Below, piece by piece: positions 16,987-25,299 of a stretch of 64,000 nt of DNA. The stretch covers positions 124,001 through 188,000 of the forward strand of contig NZ_JAPCHX010000002.1 in the NCBI RefSeq assembly GCF_026107415.2. Direction: 5' to 3'. Each line of letters starts with the position of its first letter. The first letter of the stretch is position 1. Below the pieces are notes generated by a model that made no database searches, was not told the origin of the DNA, and was given only the letters and a program-made list of their open reading frames with translations. The position numbers and the translations under genes are program-made. Origin of the DNA: Microbacterium sp. MPKO10 (GTDB taxonomy: Bacteria > Actinomycetota > Actinomycetes > Actinomycetales > Microbacteriaceae).

Positions 16987-17547
16987 GTGGCGAGATGGGA
17001 ACCGGGATCGCGTGGACGGCTGGAGAAGGCGGCCTTCGAACTTTTTGCCGAGCAGGGATTCTCGGCGACAACTGTGCCCGAGATTACGGCGCGTGCGGGA
17101 CTCAGCACGCGCACGTTTCACCGGTACTTTGCCGACAAGCGCGAGATCGTCTTCGGCAGTGAGGACATCCCGGCGAATGCCGCGCAGGTTCTGGCGGATG
17201 CATCGCCGTCAGACGAGCCGCTTGACGTGATCATGAAGAGTCTGCGCACGTTTGCCGAGACGCGCTTTGAGGGGCGTCGAGACGATCTGCGGATGCGCGG
17301 CGAGATCATCAGATCAGATCCTGGACTGCGGGAGCGGGATCTGCAGAAGCGTGAAGCCGTGGGGCGGGTCGCCTACGAGGCGCTGGTCGCGCGGGGTGTG
17401 CAGCCGACGCGTGCATCGCTGCTGGCCGAGACCTGTGTCACGCTGCTCTATGTCTCGGTGCAGGAGTGGCTCGGCCGTGACGACGAGAAGCCTCTCGCTG
17501 ACATCATTGCTGACACGCTTGAGACGCTGCGCTCAGCGCTGACTTAG
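16987..17547 (+). CDS. TetR-family transcriptional repressor
   Basis: This 186-residue TetR protein has an N-terminal HTH (AAFELFAEQGFSATTVPEITARAGLSTRTFHRYFADKRE split over residues 13-48, with recognition helix STRTFHRYF). The remaining about 130 residues are the ligand-binding helical domain. It begins with GTG at 16987, only 14 bases past operator site 2, which fits autoregulation and control of the divergent saccharopine-dehydrogenase-like gene. No ligand can be inferred. Confidence 0.92.
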   Translation: MARWEPGSRGRLEKAAFELFAEQGFSATTVPEITARAGLSTRTFHRYFADKREIVFGSEDIPANAAQVLADASPSDEPLDVIMKSLRTFAETRFEGRRDDLRMRGEIIRSDPGLRERDLQKREAVGRVAYEALVARGVQPTRASLLAETCVTLLYVSVQEWLGRDDEKPLADIIADTLETLRSALT

Positions 17548-17588
17548 TTCATTCGGACGGGAAAAGGCGTCGAGCACCTCGCGCTCAA

Positions 17589-17702
17589 TCATTCTTCCCA
17601 GCGAGCAAGTTCATCGTCTGGGAGTGGCGCGAAAAAGGATTGGGGGACGTCGTACGTCACGAACCCCAGATCGCGTTCTCCTGTCATGTCCATGATCGCC
17701 AT
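17589..17702 (-). CDS. Small ORF of 37 codons, antitoxin-like tail
   Basis: This short ORF starts at ATG 17702 and ends SFFAPLPDDELARWEE. The acidic 'PLPDDELARWE' ending resembles C-termini of some small antitoxins, but no DNA-binding part is present and an in-frame stop lies four codons upstream of the start. It could be a remnant of a lost antitoxin gene or chance. There is no convincing ribosome site. Confidence 0.3.
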   Translation of the reverse strand: MAIMDMTGERDLGFVTYDVPQSFFAPLPDDELARWEE

Positions 17703-17755
17703 GTTAGCAACGCGTCAAGGGTGGACGAGCCTGGGTGGTCCTGATGGCATGTTAA

Positions 17756-17792
17756 GAGCGCAGGGAGGCATTCGGGTTGCCTCCCTGCGCTC
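17756..17792 (-). terminator. Strong intrinsic terminator after the TM2-domain gene
   Basis: GAGCGCAGGGAGGCA (17756-17770) and its exact complement (17778-17792) flank a 7-base loop. It begins 13 bases beyond the stop of the leftward TM2 gene. Confidence 0.8.
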
Positions 17793-17804
17793 GTTCGTGG
17801 GCGA

Positions 17805-18857
17805 TCAGCCGATCGCGATCGTCCAGTCTCCGTCCGCCGTGATCGTGATCACGGAGGGGCCGGCGCTCACCGGCACGGTTCCCGAGTAGGTGCCGATCTC
17901 ATTGACGAGCAGTCCGATCGACAGTGCCTTGCCGTTCTCTTCTTGAACGACGAAGTTGCTGCTGCCGCTGTGGCTGATCGTTGCGCTCGCAGCATCCCCG
18001 TCGTAGAGGTAGACACCATCGCCGGTGCCCGAATCAGGCAGGGCGGATGCTGTCGAGACCGGAGAGATCGTCAGCTCCCACGGCCCGCTCGCGGTGATCT
18101 GCAGGTTGACGCCGTCGCCGAGCGACGTGAATCCATACACGGTCGTCCCGCTGTAGGCACCGATCGTGTTGACGAGCAGATCGCCGGTCATCTCATTGTT
18201 CGCGTCGATCACGTTGACGACGAAGTTTGCCGATCCGGTGTAGCTGGCCGCCACGATGCCCGCTGACGCGCCGTCTGGCAGCGCGACGACATCGTCGCCG
18301 GAGCCCGACGCGCTGATCGGTTCGAACGAGCCGAAGGTGCTGTCTGCCCACTCAGGGGTTGTCGGTTCCGCAGGTTCTGCGGGCTCGTCAGCTTCTTCAG
18401 CCTCAGCGTCGTCGGCCGGAGGCTCGGCTGCAGCGTCAGCATCCGTGTCGCTGTCGGTGTTTTCTGCGGCGACCGATGCGGCGTCGACGTCAGTGCCGCC
18501 GTTCATCGCGCTCGTGACGGATGACAGAACAATGGATGCCACGATGAGCGCCGCGGTCACGATCCACGCGAGTTTCTTGTGCTCGGCGTATCCGGCGAGC
18601 GGCTGTCCGTTCTTGTCGCGTTGAGCTCCGGCAAGCACGAGGATCAGATCGATCAGCCACCAGATGCCGAAGCCGCCGATCGTGAGCAGTTTGACGATGC
18701 CCGTGCCGACCTTGCCCAGGTAGAAGCGGTCGACGCCGAAGACGCCGAGGAAGTACGACAGGAGCCAGGTCGCGACGAACGACTTGGTTGATGCGGGAGG
18801 CCGGTACGCGGGCGGTTGAGAGGCCGGCTGCGGGGCGAACTGTGTGGTGTCAGTCAT
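17805..18857 (-). CDS. TM2-domain membrane protein with duplicated secreted repeat
   Basis: This 350-residue protein has a Pro/Gln-rich N-terminus (1-25) and a TM2 domain of two membrane hairpin helices (SFVATWLLSYFLGVFGVDRFYLG and the GIVKLLTIGGFGIWWLIDLI part). A third helix follows (KLAWIVTAALIVASIVL), then an acidic Asp/Glu/Pro linker. The outer part carries two related repeats, each reading like NFVV...LLVN.IG.YSGT...ITA.G.W...I (about residues 195-255 and 290-350). Start ATG 18857 has AAGGA upstream. TM2 proteins have no single known function. The repeats look like a secreted beta-sandwich that reports on the cell surface, but this is inference. Confidence 0.85.
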   Translation of the reverse strand: MTDTTQFAPQPASQPPAYRPPASTKSFVATWLLSYFLGVFGVDRFYLGKVGTGIVKLLTIGGFGIWWLIDLILVLAGAQRDKNGQPLAGYAEHKKLAWIVTAALIVASIVLSSVTSAMNGGTDVDAASVAAENTDSDTDADAAAEPPADDAEAEEADEPAEPAEPTTPEWADSTFGSFEPISASGSGDDVVALPDGASAGIVAASYTGSANFVVNVIDANNEMTGDLLVNTIGAYSGTTVYGFTSLGDGVNLQITASGPWELTISPVSTASALPDSGTGDGVYLYDGDAASATISHSGSSNFVVQEENGKALSIGLLVNEIGTYSGTVPVSAGPSVITITADGDWTIAIG

Positions 18858-18894
18858 GAGGATTCCTTCTGCGGTTGGGGTGGTGAGGGAAAGA

Positions 18895-19410
18895 TCAGGA
18901 CTCATCGTGGGGCGCACGCTCGATGAGCATGTTGAGTCCGTTGTCGGGGTGGTACGTCCATGAGGCGGTGAAATCGCCCCAGGATGCTTCTTGGCGCCCA
19001 TCGAGGGCACGTGTGGTTTCGATGCGGCTGAGGACGGCGTCTGAAATGTCGAGTTCGTCCGTGACGCACATGAACTCTTCGGGGCCGATCCCGGACGCCT
19101 CATCGCCGAATGTCTGCAACTCGAGGGAGGCTCCGTCGTCGCCGATTGTCGCGTGTGGACTGTCGTCGAGATTGCAGGCTTCGAGTGCCGATTCAAACGG
19201 ATTCGGTGCAGCGGCCTCGATGCGTTGCGCGATCTGGTTGGCCGTGGCGGGGATGATAACCAGTCCGATCAGGAGGCCGAGCGCGAGGCCAGCTACCGCA
19301 CCCAAGCTGGCGAAAAGCCATGGAGACCCTCGGCGTCGCGCGCGCGGACGCTGGGGCGCTGACCACGAGTCCTGTGCTGGGTTGCCCTGCGGCGGTGTGC
19401 TCGCGTACAC
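18895..19410 (-). CDS. Single-pass membrane protein with extracellular domain (N-terminus probably frameshifted)
   Basis: The frame from GTG 19410 gives 171 residues: a basic Pro/Arg stretch (ARRRGSPWLF), one membrane helix (ASLGAVAGLALGLLIGLVII), and an outer domain with a Cys pair (LEACNLDD and EFMCVTDE) ending in a WTYHPDNGLNMLIE segment. The GTG has only a weak ribosome site. A strong AAGGAG plus ATG lies at 19487 in the neighbouring frame and would join this frame if the C8 tract at 19460-19467 had nine C. The joined N-terminus would be Pro-rich (PPPQPTRAPYVAHPP), like the TM2 neighbour. Function unknown; it is 37 bases upstream of the TM2 gene and probably in the same operon. Confidence 0.75.
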   Translation of the reverse strand: MYASTPPQGNPAQDSWSAPQRPRARRRGSPWLFASLGAVAGLALGLLIGLVIIPATANQIAQRIEAAAPNPFESALEACNLDDSPHATIGDDGASLELQTFGDEASGIGPEEFMCVTDELDISDAVLSRIETTRALDGRQEASWGDFTASWTYHPDNGLNMLIERAPHDES

Positions 19411-19487
19411 GAGCCTCTGCCTGGGCGGGTGGGCGACGTACGGGGCGCGAGTCGGTTGAGGGGGGGGATGTCTTGATCGTGCGGCAT
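19411..19487 (-). other. Likely true N-terminus of the preceding gene, out of frame at a C8 tract
   Basis: ATG 19487 with AAGGAG upstream reads MPHDQDIP and then runs into eight C on the coding strand (G8 at 19460-19467). One more C would continue as PPPQPTRAPYV into the membrane protein frame. It is either a natural frameshift, slippage-based variation, or a sequencing error. Confidence 0.6.
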
Positions 19488-19760
19488 TACTCTCCTTTGA
19501 CAGCAGCGCGCATCACGGACGTACCGCGCACACACGCTGATCGAAACGGAGGGGAACGGCTGAAGCGTTTTCAATGAGAGCGGGGGCGCTCTCGAAAGCC
19601 TCCGTGGTTGGGAATTAGAGAGTACGACGACCCACTGACATTGGCGGCCGGGTATGCCCGTTTACATGCGCAGCGAAGGAGGTGCCGTTGCGCCCAGTGC
19701 GATTCGCACTGCCCACGCGGAGTGCGAGTTTCATCACCCTCGGCCGAGAGTAACGCGTGA
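19488..19760. other. Intergenic stretch
   Basis: About 270 bases between two leftward genes. It must hold the promoter of the membrane-protein/TM2 pair and the end of the HxlR transcript. I see no convincing hairpin or gene in it. Confidence 0.4.
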
Positions 19761-20144
19761 TTAGTCTGGAGAACTCGACCCGTCTATCAACGGCATATTC
19801 TCTTCGGCCCACGCACGGAGCGCAGAAAGCGGAGCTTCGAGAGACCAGCCAAGAGGCGTGAGCCGGTAGTGCACCGCAGGAGGGACGCTCTCTTCCACAC
19901 GACGGGCGACAAGGCTGTCTTTCGTAAGACTTTGCAGCGTGCTTGAGAGCATTTTCTGCGAGATTCCGGGGACCCGTCGTCGCAGCTCTGCAAATCTGAC
20001 CTCACCGGATTCGGCCAGAACTTTGATCACCATCGATGTCCATTTGGTGCCGATCCGGTCAAGCAGCTGACGGGTGGGGCAGCTCGGATCAAACAGGTCG
20101 CCTCGCCGTAGCGAAGCCGCAGTATTCGAAAGTTTGTTGGTCAC
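19761..20144 (-). CDS. HxlR-family transcriptional regulator
   Basis: This 127-residue protein has the HxlR winged helix: CPTRQLLDRIGTKWTSMVIKVL, then the recognition part FAELRRRVPGISQKMLSSTL and the wing with VEESVPPAVHYRLT. The Cys in CPTRQ is the conserved HxlR N-terminal cysteine that senses oxidants or electrophiles in several members. It is divergent from an alpha/beta hydrolase gene (93-base gap), the usual arrangement of an HxlR regulator with its target enzyme. Confidence 0.92.
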   Translation of the reverse strand: MTNKLSNTAASLRRGDLFDPSCPTRQLLDRIGTKWTSMVIKVLAESGEVRFAELRRRVPGISQKMLSSTLQSLTKDSLVARRVEESVPPAVHYRLTPLGWSLEAPLSALRAWAEENMPLIDGSSSPD

Positions 20145-20237
20145 CTGGGGCTCACCGCCTGATACGAAAGTGCCGTCTTCCGGCCAATCGCCGGATCACC
20201 TACGGTTACATGATAACTAAAAGGTACTGGAGAGTTT

Positions 20238-21095
20238 ATGGACATCATCGAGCATCGAATCGACGTGGGCGAAATCCAAATCAACACCGCGGTAATCGGC
20301 GACGGGCCGCCTATCATTCTGCTCCATGGGTTTCCGCACACCTGGCGCATCTGGGCGCCAATCATCGAGAGACTCTGTGGCACCCGACGAGTCATCGCCC
20401 CGGACCTCCGCGGTTTTGGCGAAAGCTCTCACGCGGTCGATGGATACGATGCCGCGGCCCTGGCCAACGATATAGAGAAGCTGACGGATGCTCTCGGAGT
20501 GGCCTCCGCCCCTGTGATTGCCATCGACGCATCCGTTGCTCCGGCCTTCCTGTTTGCTCATCAGCATCCGGAACGAGTGGAGGGATTGGTGCTCATGGAA
20601 GGAACTCTGGGTAAGCTTCCTGGGGCAGAGAAGTTCTTCTCGTCCGGCCCGCCGTGGTGGTTCGGGTTTCATGCCGTCCCTGGTCTGGCCGAGACCGTTC
20701 TCGCGGGTAATGAGTCTTCGTACGTTGATTGGTTCCTCGCCTCGGGCACGCGTGGTGCGGGCGTTCCCGACGCAATCCGTGCGTCCCTTCATGCTGCATT
20801 CGCACGGCGCGATGGCTTGCGGGGTCCGCTCGCTTACTACAGGGCTCTCCCAGAGTCGGCAGAGCAACTCGTAGTCGCTGCGGCGGCTGCGAAGCTGACA
20901 GTGCCGACCCTGGCGATCGGGGCGGAAACAGTCGGTTCCGCGCTCGCGGATCAACTTCGACCGATAGCGGTGGACCTGACCGAGGCGCTTATCGAGGACA
21001 GCGGACACATTATTCCCATCGATCAGCCTGACGCGCTTCTCGACGAGCTCGGCCCATTTCTCACCCGTGTCGGCGGGCCGGTGTCGATGCCGTGA
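20238..21095 (+). CDS. Alpha/beta hydrolase (epoxide hydrolase/dehalogenase-like)
   Basis: This 285-residue protein has the alpha/beta-hydrolase oxyanion segment LLHGFPHTWRIW, PDLRGFGES, and a nucleophile elbow reading VIAIDASVAP. An Asp there would be the nucleophile used by epoxide hydrolases and haloalkane dehalogenases, in place of the Ser of esterases. The catalytic His is in DSGHIIPIDQP. The elbow lacks the usual flanking glycines (AIDAS in place of GxDxG), so activity could differ. GGAGAG precedes the ATG. It is divergent from the HxlR regulator, its likely controller. Confidence 0.85.
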   Translation: MDIIEHRIDVGEIQINTAVIGDGPPIILLHGFPHTWRIWAPIIERLCGTRRVIAPDLRGFGESSHAVDGYDAAALANDIEKLTDALGVASAPVIAIDASVAPAFLFAHQHPERVEGLVLMEGTLGKLPGAEKFFSSGPPWWFGFHAVPGLAETVLAGNESSYVDWFLASGTRGAGVPDAIRASLHAAFARRDGLRGPLAYYRALPESAEQLVVAAAAAKLTVPTLAIGAETVGSALADQLRPIAVDLTEALIEDSGHIIPIDQPDALLDELGPFLTRVGGPVSMP

Positions 21096-21243
21096 ACCGC
21101 TCGAATGCACGATGTGTCAAGCGCATACTTTTGCGTCGCGCCGATCGACTGGGGGCTACAGTCGTGAGTTGTTGCCTCCCACGCGTACTCGTTGAGATCG
21201 TATAAAGAGAGCATGGATTCAACCTGAAGAATATTTGTCATTC

Positions 21244-21945
21244 TCATCCCCAGCGGTACTCGTACTCCGGGCGGCCCGGCGTACCGTGCCGCGGCTGCTT
21301 CTGAGCCTGCTTCGATTCGGCGAGGTACTCCAGATAACGGCGCGCCGTTACCCGAGACAGAGCGAGGCGCTCTCCGACCTCCGTCGCCGAGAGAGGAGCC
21401 TCCGCCCGCCTCAGCTCCGCTGAGATCGCGGCAAGCGTCTCTTCGAGAAGCCCCTTCGGAAGGCGCGTCGGTGACACCGAACGCAGCGCGCTCAACGCAT
21501 TGTCCACCGATGCCTGCGTCGCCAGCGAGCCGGTGTTCGTCAAATTCAGCCGGAATGCTCTCTGGTTCTCGAGCTTCTCGCGAAACACCGCAAACGTAAA
21601 GGGCTTGATCAGATACTGCGTCACCCCGGTGGAGATCGCCGACTTCACCACCTGCAGATCGCGCACGGCCGTAATCGCGATGATGTCCGCCCCGTGTCCC
21701 TTCTGATGCATACGATAGGCAACGTCGAGGCCATGCGAGTCGGTCAGATTCATGTCGAGCAGCACGAGGTCGACGGGGAACCCGGATGCTGTCGCAGCAT
21801 CCAATCGCGCAAGGGCATCCGATCCGGTCAGAACGACGGCGTCGACCTCAAAGCCCGGTACGCGACGGACGAAATCCGCGTGCGCCTCGGCTGTGAGCGG
21901 GTCGTCGTCGACAATCAGCACTCGTAGATTGCGCTCAACTGCCAT
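21244..21945 (-). CDS. Response regulator of the CitB/DcuR type
   Basis: This 233-residue regulator has a receiver domain with VLIVDDDPLTAEAH (acidic pocket), phospho-acceptor Asp in LVLLDMNL, the conserved Thr/Ala and Lys (LIKPFTF). Its C-terminal HTH matches CitB/DcuR proteins (LSATEVGERLALSRVTARRYLEYL). Start ATG 21945 has AAGGAG and overlaps the kinase stop by 11 bases; a longer start at 21969 is less likely. The gene pair is divergent from a dicarboxylate symporter, so the system probably senses a C4-dicarboxylate or citrate and activates dctA. Confidence 0.92.
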   Translation of the reverse strand: MAVERNLRVLIVDDDPLTAEAHADFVRRVPGFEVDAVVLTGSDALARLDAATASGFPVDLVLLDMNLTDSHGLDVAYRMHQKGHGADIIAITAVRDLQVVKSAISTGVTQYLIKPFTFAVFREKLENQRAFRLNLTNTGSLATQASVDNALSALRSVSPTRLPKGLLEETLAAISAELRRAEAPLSATEVGERLALSRVTARRYLEYLAESKQAQKQPRHGTPGRPEYEYRWG

Positions 21946-23614
21946 CAGCGTCTCCTTCGTCGTGCTCACTTTCGTTGCGGTGTGGCGTCACGGGCAATGT
22001 CACCGTGAAAATCGCCCCGCCATCCGAGTCGACATCGAGGGTTCCGCCGAGCCGAGTCACCGCCTGCCGCACGAGCACGAGTCCGTACCCACGGCCGCCC
22101 GAGCGTGGGGGAGCGGCCTTGCTCGATTCACCGAGATGGAAGATCGCATCGATCTCGCTAGAGTCGATGCCCGGGCCAGAATCGGCGATCGTGATGATGA
22201 GCTCACCATCGGCCGCCGCGAAGTCCGCCCAGACATGCCGCGCGTCTGAGCCTGCCGCAGCGTCGAACGCGTTATCGAGGAGATTGCCCGTGACGGTGAC
22301 CAGATCCCGCGCATCGAGAGAATCGGGCGGGAGCTCGCCCGCCGCCGTGATCGTCAGCTCGATGCCGCGCTCATGCGCTTGGGCGGCCTTGCCGATCATG
22401 AGAGCGGTGATGAACGGCTCGTCGAGCGACTGCACGAACGAGTCGGTGAGTCTCTGCGATTCCTGCTGGTCGCGCACGGCGAAGTCCAGGGCCTCGCGTT
22501 CACGCCCCAGCTCGATGAGCGTCGCCACTGTGTGCAGTCGGTTCGCGTGCTCGTGCGTCTGTGCCCGCAGCGCCTCAGACAGCGTCGTCATCGATTCGAG
22601 CTCGCCCGTAAGCTGCTGGATGTCCGTGCGGTCGCGCAGCGTTGCAACGGTTCCCCTACTGCCCTCTCGGATGCGCGTGCCGCCATCGGGCTGGGTCGCC
22701 TGCTTCTGGTTGACGACAAGAACACGGTCTTTCGTCAGATGGATCTCATCGTCAGCATCCCGACCCGACGCGAGCAGAGAGCGCACGGATGCTGGCAGGC
22801 TCAGCTCAGCCACGGGAATCGGATTGTGCTCTCCTCGGGCCGGCAACCCCAGAAGTTCGGCGGCCTGGTCGTTGTAGAGGACGAGCTGGCCGCGATTATC
22901 GACGAGCACGAGACCCTCGCGCAGTGAGTGCAGTGCCGAATCGTAGAATGCGAAGAGGCTCTTCAACTGCTCAGGCCCGTATCCGAGAGTGACCCGGCGC
23001 AGGTACCGACTGACGATCCACGATCCGATACCGCCGATCGCGATCGCTGCCAGTGCGATGATGAGCGTCTCGGGAAGTGCGGCTGCCTGGGCGAGCGATA
23101 GCGTCTCGAGTGTGACGCCGACCGACACCATCGCAGTCACGGATCCCGCGTCATCGAAAATGGGAACAATCGCCCGCACTGACGGGCCCAGCGTGCCGAC
23201 GTACTCTTCCACCTGGCTGTGCCCGTCGAGCGCCGTATCGATGCTGCCGATGTACGGCTTTCCCAGCTGCTCCGGGTCGGGATGCGTATAGCGTGTGCGA
23301 TCGCTGTCCATGATGGTCACGAAGTCCACCTTGGCGGTGGCGATCACCGTGAGCGCATACGGCTGCAGTGTCGCTGACGGGTCTGCTGTGGCCACAGCAT
23401 CCGATACGTACGGGTCGTTCGCGAGAGTCTCGGCGATGCTCAAGACACGGGATGCCGTCGCCTGCCGCGCTTCGGCACGCGCTGTCACATAGCTAGTGAT
23501 GCTCAGCGCCGCGCACACGATCACCACGAGAACCAGCTGGGCGAGAAAGAGCCGGGCGGCGAGCGACTGTGAACGTCGCTTCGCCTGTGCGGCGGCGGTG
23601 CCGCGCAATCTCAT
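21935..23614 (-). CDS. Sensor histidine kinase of the CitA/DcuS type
   Basis: This 559-residue membrane kinase has an N-terminal helix (about 21-43), an extracytoplasmic sensor domain with the CitA/DcuS wording (TIMDSDRTRYTHPDPEQLGK, then AIVPIFDDAGSVTAMVSVGV), a second helix (about 183-205), a cytoplasmic PAS domain (GLVLVDNRGQLVLYND), an H-box with phospho-acceptor His in QTHEHANRLHTV, and an ATPase domain (NLLDNAFDAA, ADSGPGI, GRGYGLVLV). Start ATG 23614 is chosen because GGGAGG lies six bases upstream. It should sense dicarboxylates or citrate outside the cell and drive the adjacent response regulator. Confidence 0.93.
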   Translation of the reverse strand: MRLRGTAAAQAKRRSQSLAARLFLAQLVLVVIVCAALSITSYVTARAEARQATASRVLSIAETLANDPYVSDAVATADPSATLQPYALTVIATAKVDFVTIMDSDRTRYTHPDPEQLGKPYIGSIDTALDGHSQVEEYVGTLGPSVRAIVPIFDDAGSVTAMVSVGVTLETLSLAQAAALPETLIIALAAIAIGGIGSWIVSRYLRRVTLGYGPEQLKSLFAFYDSALHSLREGLVLVDNRGQLVLYNDQAAELLGLPARGEHNPIPVAELSLPASVRSLLASGRDADDEIHLTKDRVLVVNQKQATQPDGGTRIREGSRGTVATLRDRTDIQQLTGELESMTTLSEALRAQTHEHANRLHTVATLIELGREREALDFAVRDQQESQRLTDSFVQSLDEPFITALMIGKAAQAHERGIELTITAAGELPPDSLDARDLVTVTGNLLDNAFDAAAGSDARHVWADFAAADGELIITIADSGPGIDSSEIDAIFHLGESSKAAPPRSGGRGYGLVLVRQAVTRLGGTLDVDSDGGAIFTVTLPVTPHRNESEHDEGDADGS

Positions 23615-23770
23615 CAGCATCCTCCCTGACGTGTGACGGGACAAGCTTCGCACGCTCGAGGCGGCTGTGGGCGACATCGACCGTGACCGATATGAACGCA
23701 ACCGAGACAGCACTCGCGCCGCACACCAGCATAGGGAGGAATCTGAACCGGACCACAATGAGGAGTCGGC

Positions 23771-25132
23771 ATGGCAACGAAGCCACAGGAACAGTCACCG
23801 CAGACATCTGCGGTCAGCCCGCGCGCTCGCAAGAAGGACAGGACGCACTGGCTCTACATCTTCGTGATCGTCGCGGTGGTGCTCGGCGCGGCAATCGGCC
23901 TGATCTTTCCCGACGTCGGTCAGAGCCTCAAACCGCTCGGAACCGCCTTCGTCGCGCTGATCAAGATGATCATCGCCCCCATCATCTTCTGCACCATCGT
24001 GCTCGGCGTCGGCTCCGTTGCCCGTGCCGCCACAGTGGGCAAAGTCGGCGGGCTCGCCATGCTGTACTTCCTTGTAATGGCCACTTTCGCTCTCGCGATC
24101 GGGCTTGTCGTCGGCAACTTCGTGCACCCGGGAAGCGGTTTGAAGCTCGAGCCATATGATGCGTCGGCGGGCGGCGAGTCGAACGGCACAGTGGACTTCC
24201 TGATGAGCATGATTCCCGGCGACATTCCCGTGCTTCCGACACTCGTGCTGGCGATTCTCGTGGGCTTCGCTCTGCAGTCGATGGGCACGGCCGGAGAGCC
24301 CGTGCTCACCGGCATCCGCAACATTCAGGCTGTCGTCTTCAAGCTCATGATGATGATCATGTGGGCCGCGCCGATCGGTGCCTTTGGTGCGATCGCCGCC
24401 GTCGTCGGCAACACCGGCTGGGCCGCGATCGGCTCGATGGCGATTCTGATGGGTTCGTTCTATCTCACCTGCGCGCTGTTCATCGTCGTGGTGCTGGGAA
24501 CGCTGCTCAAAGTCGTCACGGGGCTGAACATCTTCCAGATGATGCGCTACCTCGCCCGCGAGTATCTGCTGATCTTCTCGACATCGTCGTCAGAGTCTGC
24601 CCTGCCGCGCCTGATGGCGAAGATGGAGCACGCGGGCGTGTCGAAGACCGTGGTGGGCGTCACGGTGCCGACCGGGTACTCGTTCAACCTTGACGGCACG
24701 GCGATTTACCTGACCATGGCATCGATCTTCGTTTCGACAGCAATGGGGATGCCGATGGGCGTCGGCGAGCAGATCTCGCTGCTCGTGTTCATGATCATCG
24801 CGTCGAAGGGCGCTGCCGGCGTGACCGGGGCGGGGCTTGCGACGCTTGCGGCGGGGCTGCAGTCGCACCGGCCCGAGCTGCTGGATGGCATGGGCGTGAT
24901 CGTGGGCATCGACAAGTTCATGTCGGAATGCCGCGCGCTCACCAACTTCACGGGCAATGCGGTAGCCACGGTGCTGATCGGCAAGTGGACGAAAGAGATC
25001 GACGCCGAGCAGGCTCGCGCCGTGTTCGCGGGAAAGCGTCCGTTCGATGAGCTGAGCCTTGAGCCCGACGCGCACGGCGAGAAGCCGGCAGATGAGGCGC
25101 CAGCGGAACCCGAGCTGATCGAGACACGCTGA
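23771..25132 (+). CDS. dctA: C4-dicarboxylate/cation symporter (DctA-like)
   Basis: This 453-residue protein is a dicarboxylate/amino acid:cation symporter (DAACS, DctA/GltP). It shows about eight helices plus two re-entrant loops with family motifs: STSSSESALPRLMAKME (the Ser-rich loop), VPTGYSFNLDGTAIYLT, MIIASKGAAGVTGAG, and GIDKFMSECRALTNFTGNAVAT (ion and substrate site). It is divergent from the CitAB-type system. A clear hairpin follows at 25159-25187. A decayed copy of its last part lies 7 kb downstream. Confidence 0.95.
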   Translation: MATKPQEQSPQTSAVSPRARKKDRTHWLYIFVIVAVVLGAAIGLIFPDVGQSLKPLGTAFVALIKMIIAPIIFCTIVLGVGSVARAATVGKVGGLAMLYFLVMATFALAIGLVVGNFVHPGSGLKLEPYDASAGGESNGTVDFLMSMIPGDIPVLPTLVLAILVGFALQSMGTAGEPVLTGIRNIQAVVFKLMMMIMWAAPIGAFGAIAAVVGNTGWAAIGSMAILMGSFYLTCALFIVVVLGTLLKVVTGLNIFQMMRYLAREYLLIFSTSSSESALPRLMAKMEHAGVSKTVVGVTVPTGYSFNLDGTAIYLTMASIFVSTAMGMPMGVGEQISLLVFMIIASKGAAGVTGAGLATLAAGLQSHRPELLDGMGVIVGIDKFMSECRALTNFTGNAVATVLIGKWTKEIDAEQARAVFAGKRPFDELSLEPDAHGEKPADEAPAEPELIETR

Positions 25133-25158
25133 CCTCGGCGGATACGCACAATCACGAA

Positions 25159-25187
25159 CCCGGCCATCGCGAGTTGCGATGGCCGGG
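25159..25187 (+). terminator. Intrinsic terminator after dctA
   Basis: CCCGGCCATCGC (25159-25170) pairs exactly with GCGATGGCCGGG (25176-25187) around a 5-base loop, 27 bases after the dctA stop and followed by CCATTTCGG. Confidence 0.8.
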
Positions 25188-25299
25188 CCATTTCGGTGTC
25201 GTTCGGAGTCGAACAATGAGAGCGCGGTGGATTTCTCACAGGACTTTACGGCCTTGGTCAGTGAGACGCTCTGAGCTCAGTTCAGATCCTTTTTGCGTG

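Noticed and set aside
20217-21110. Leftward 297-codon ORF opposite the alpha/beta hydrolase
   Set aside because: No known motif, and the plus strand carries a complete hydrolase with ribosome site and divergent regulator.
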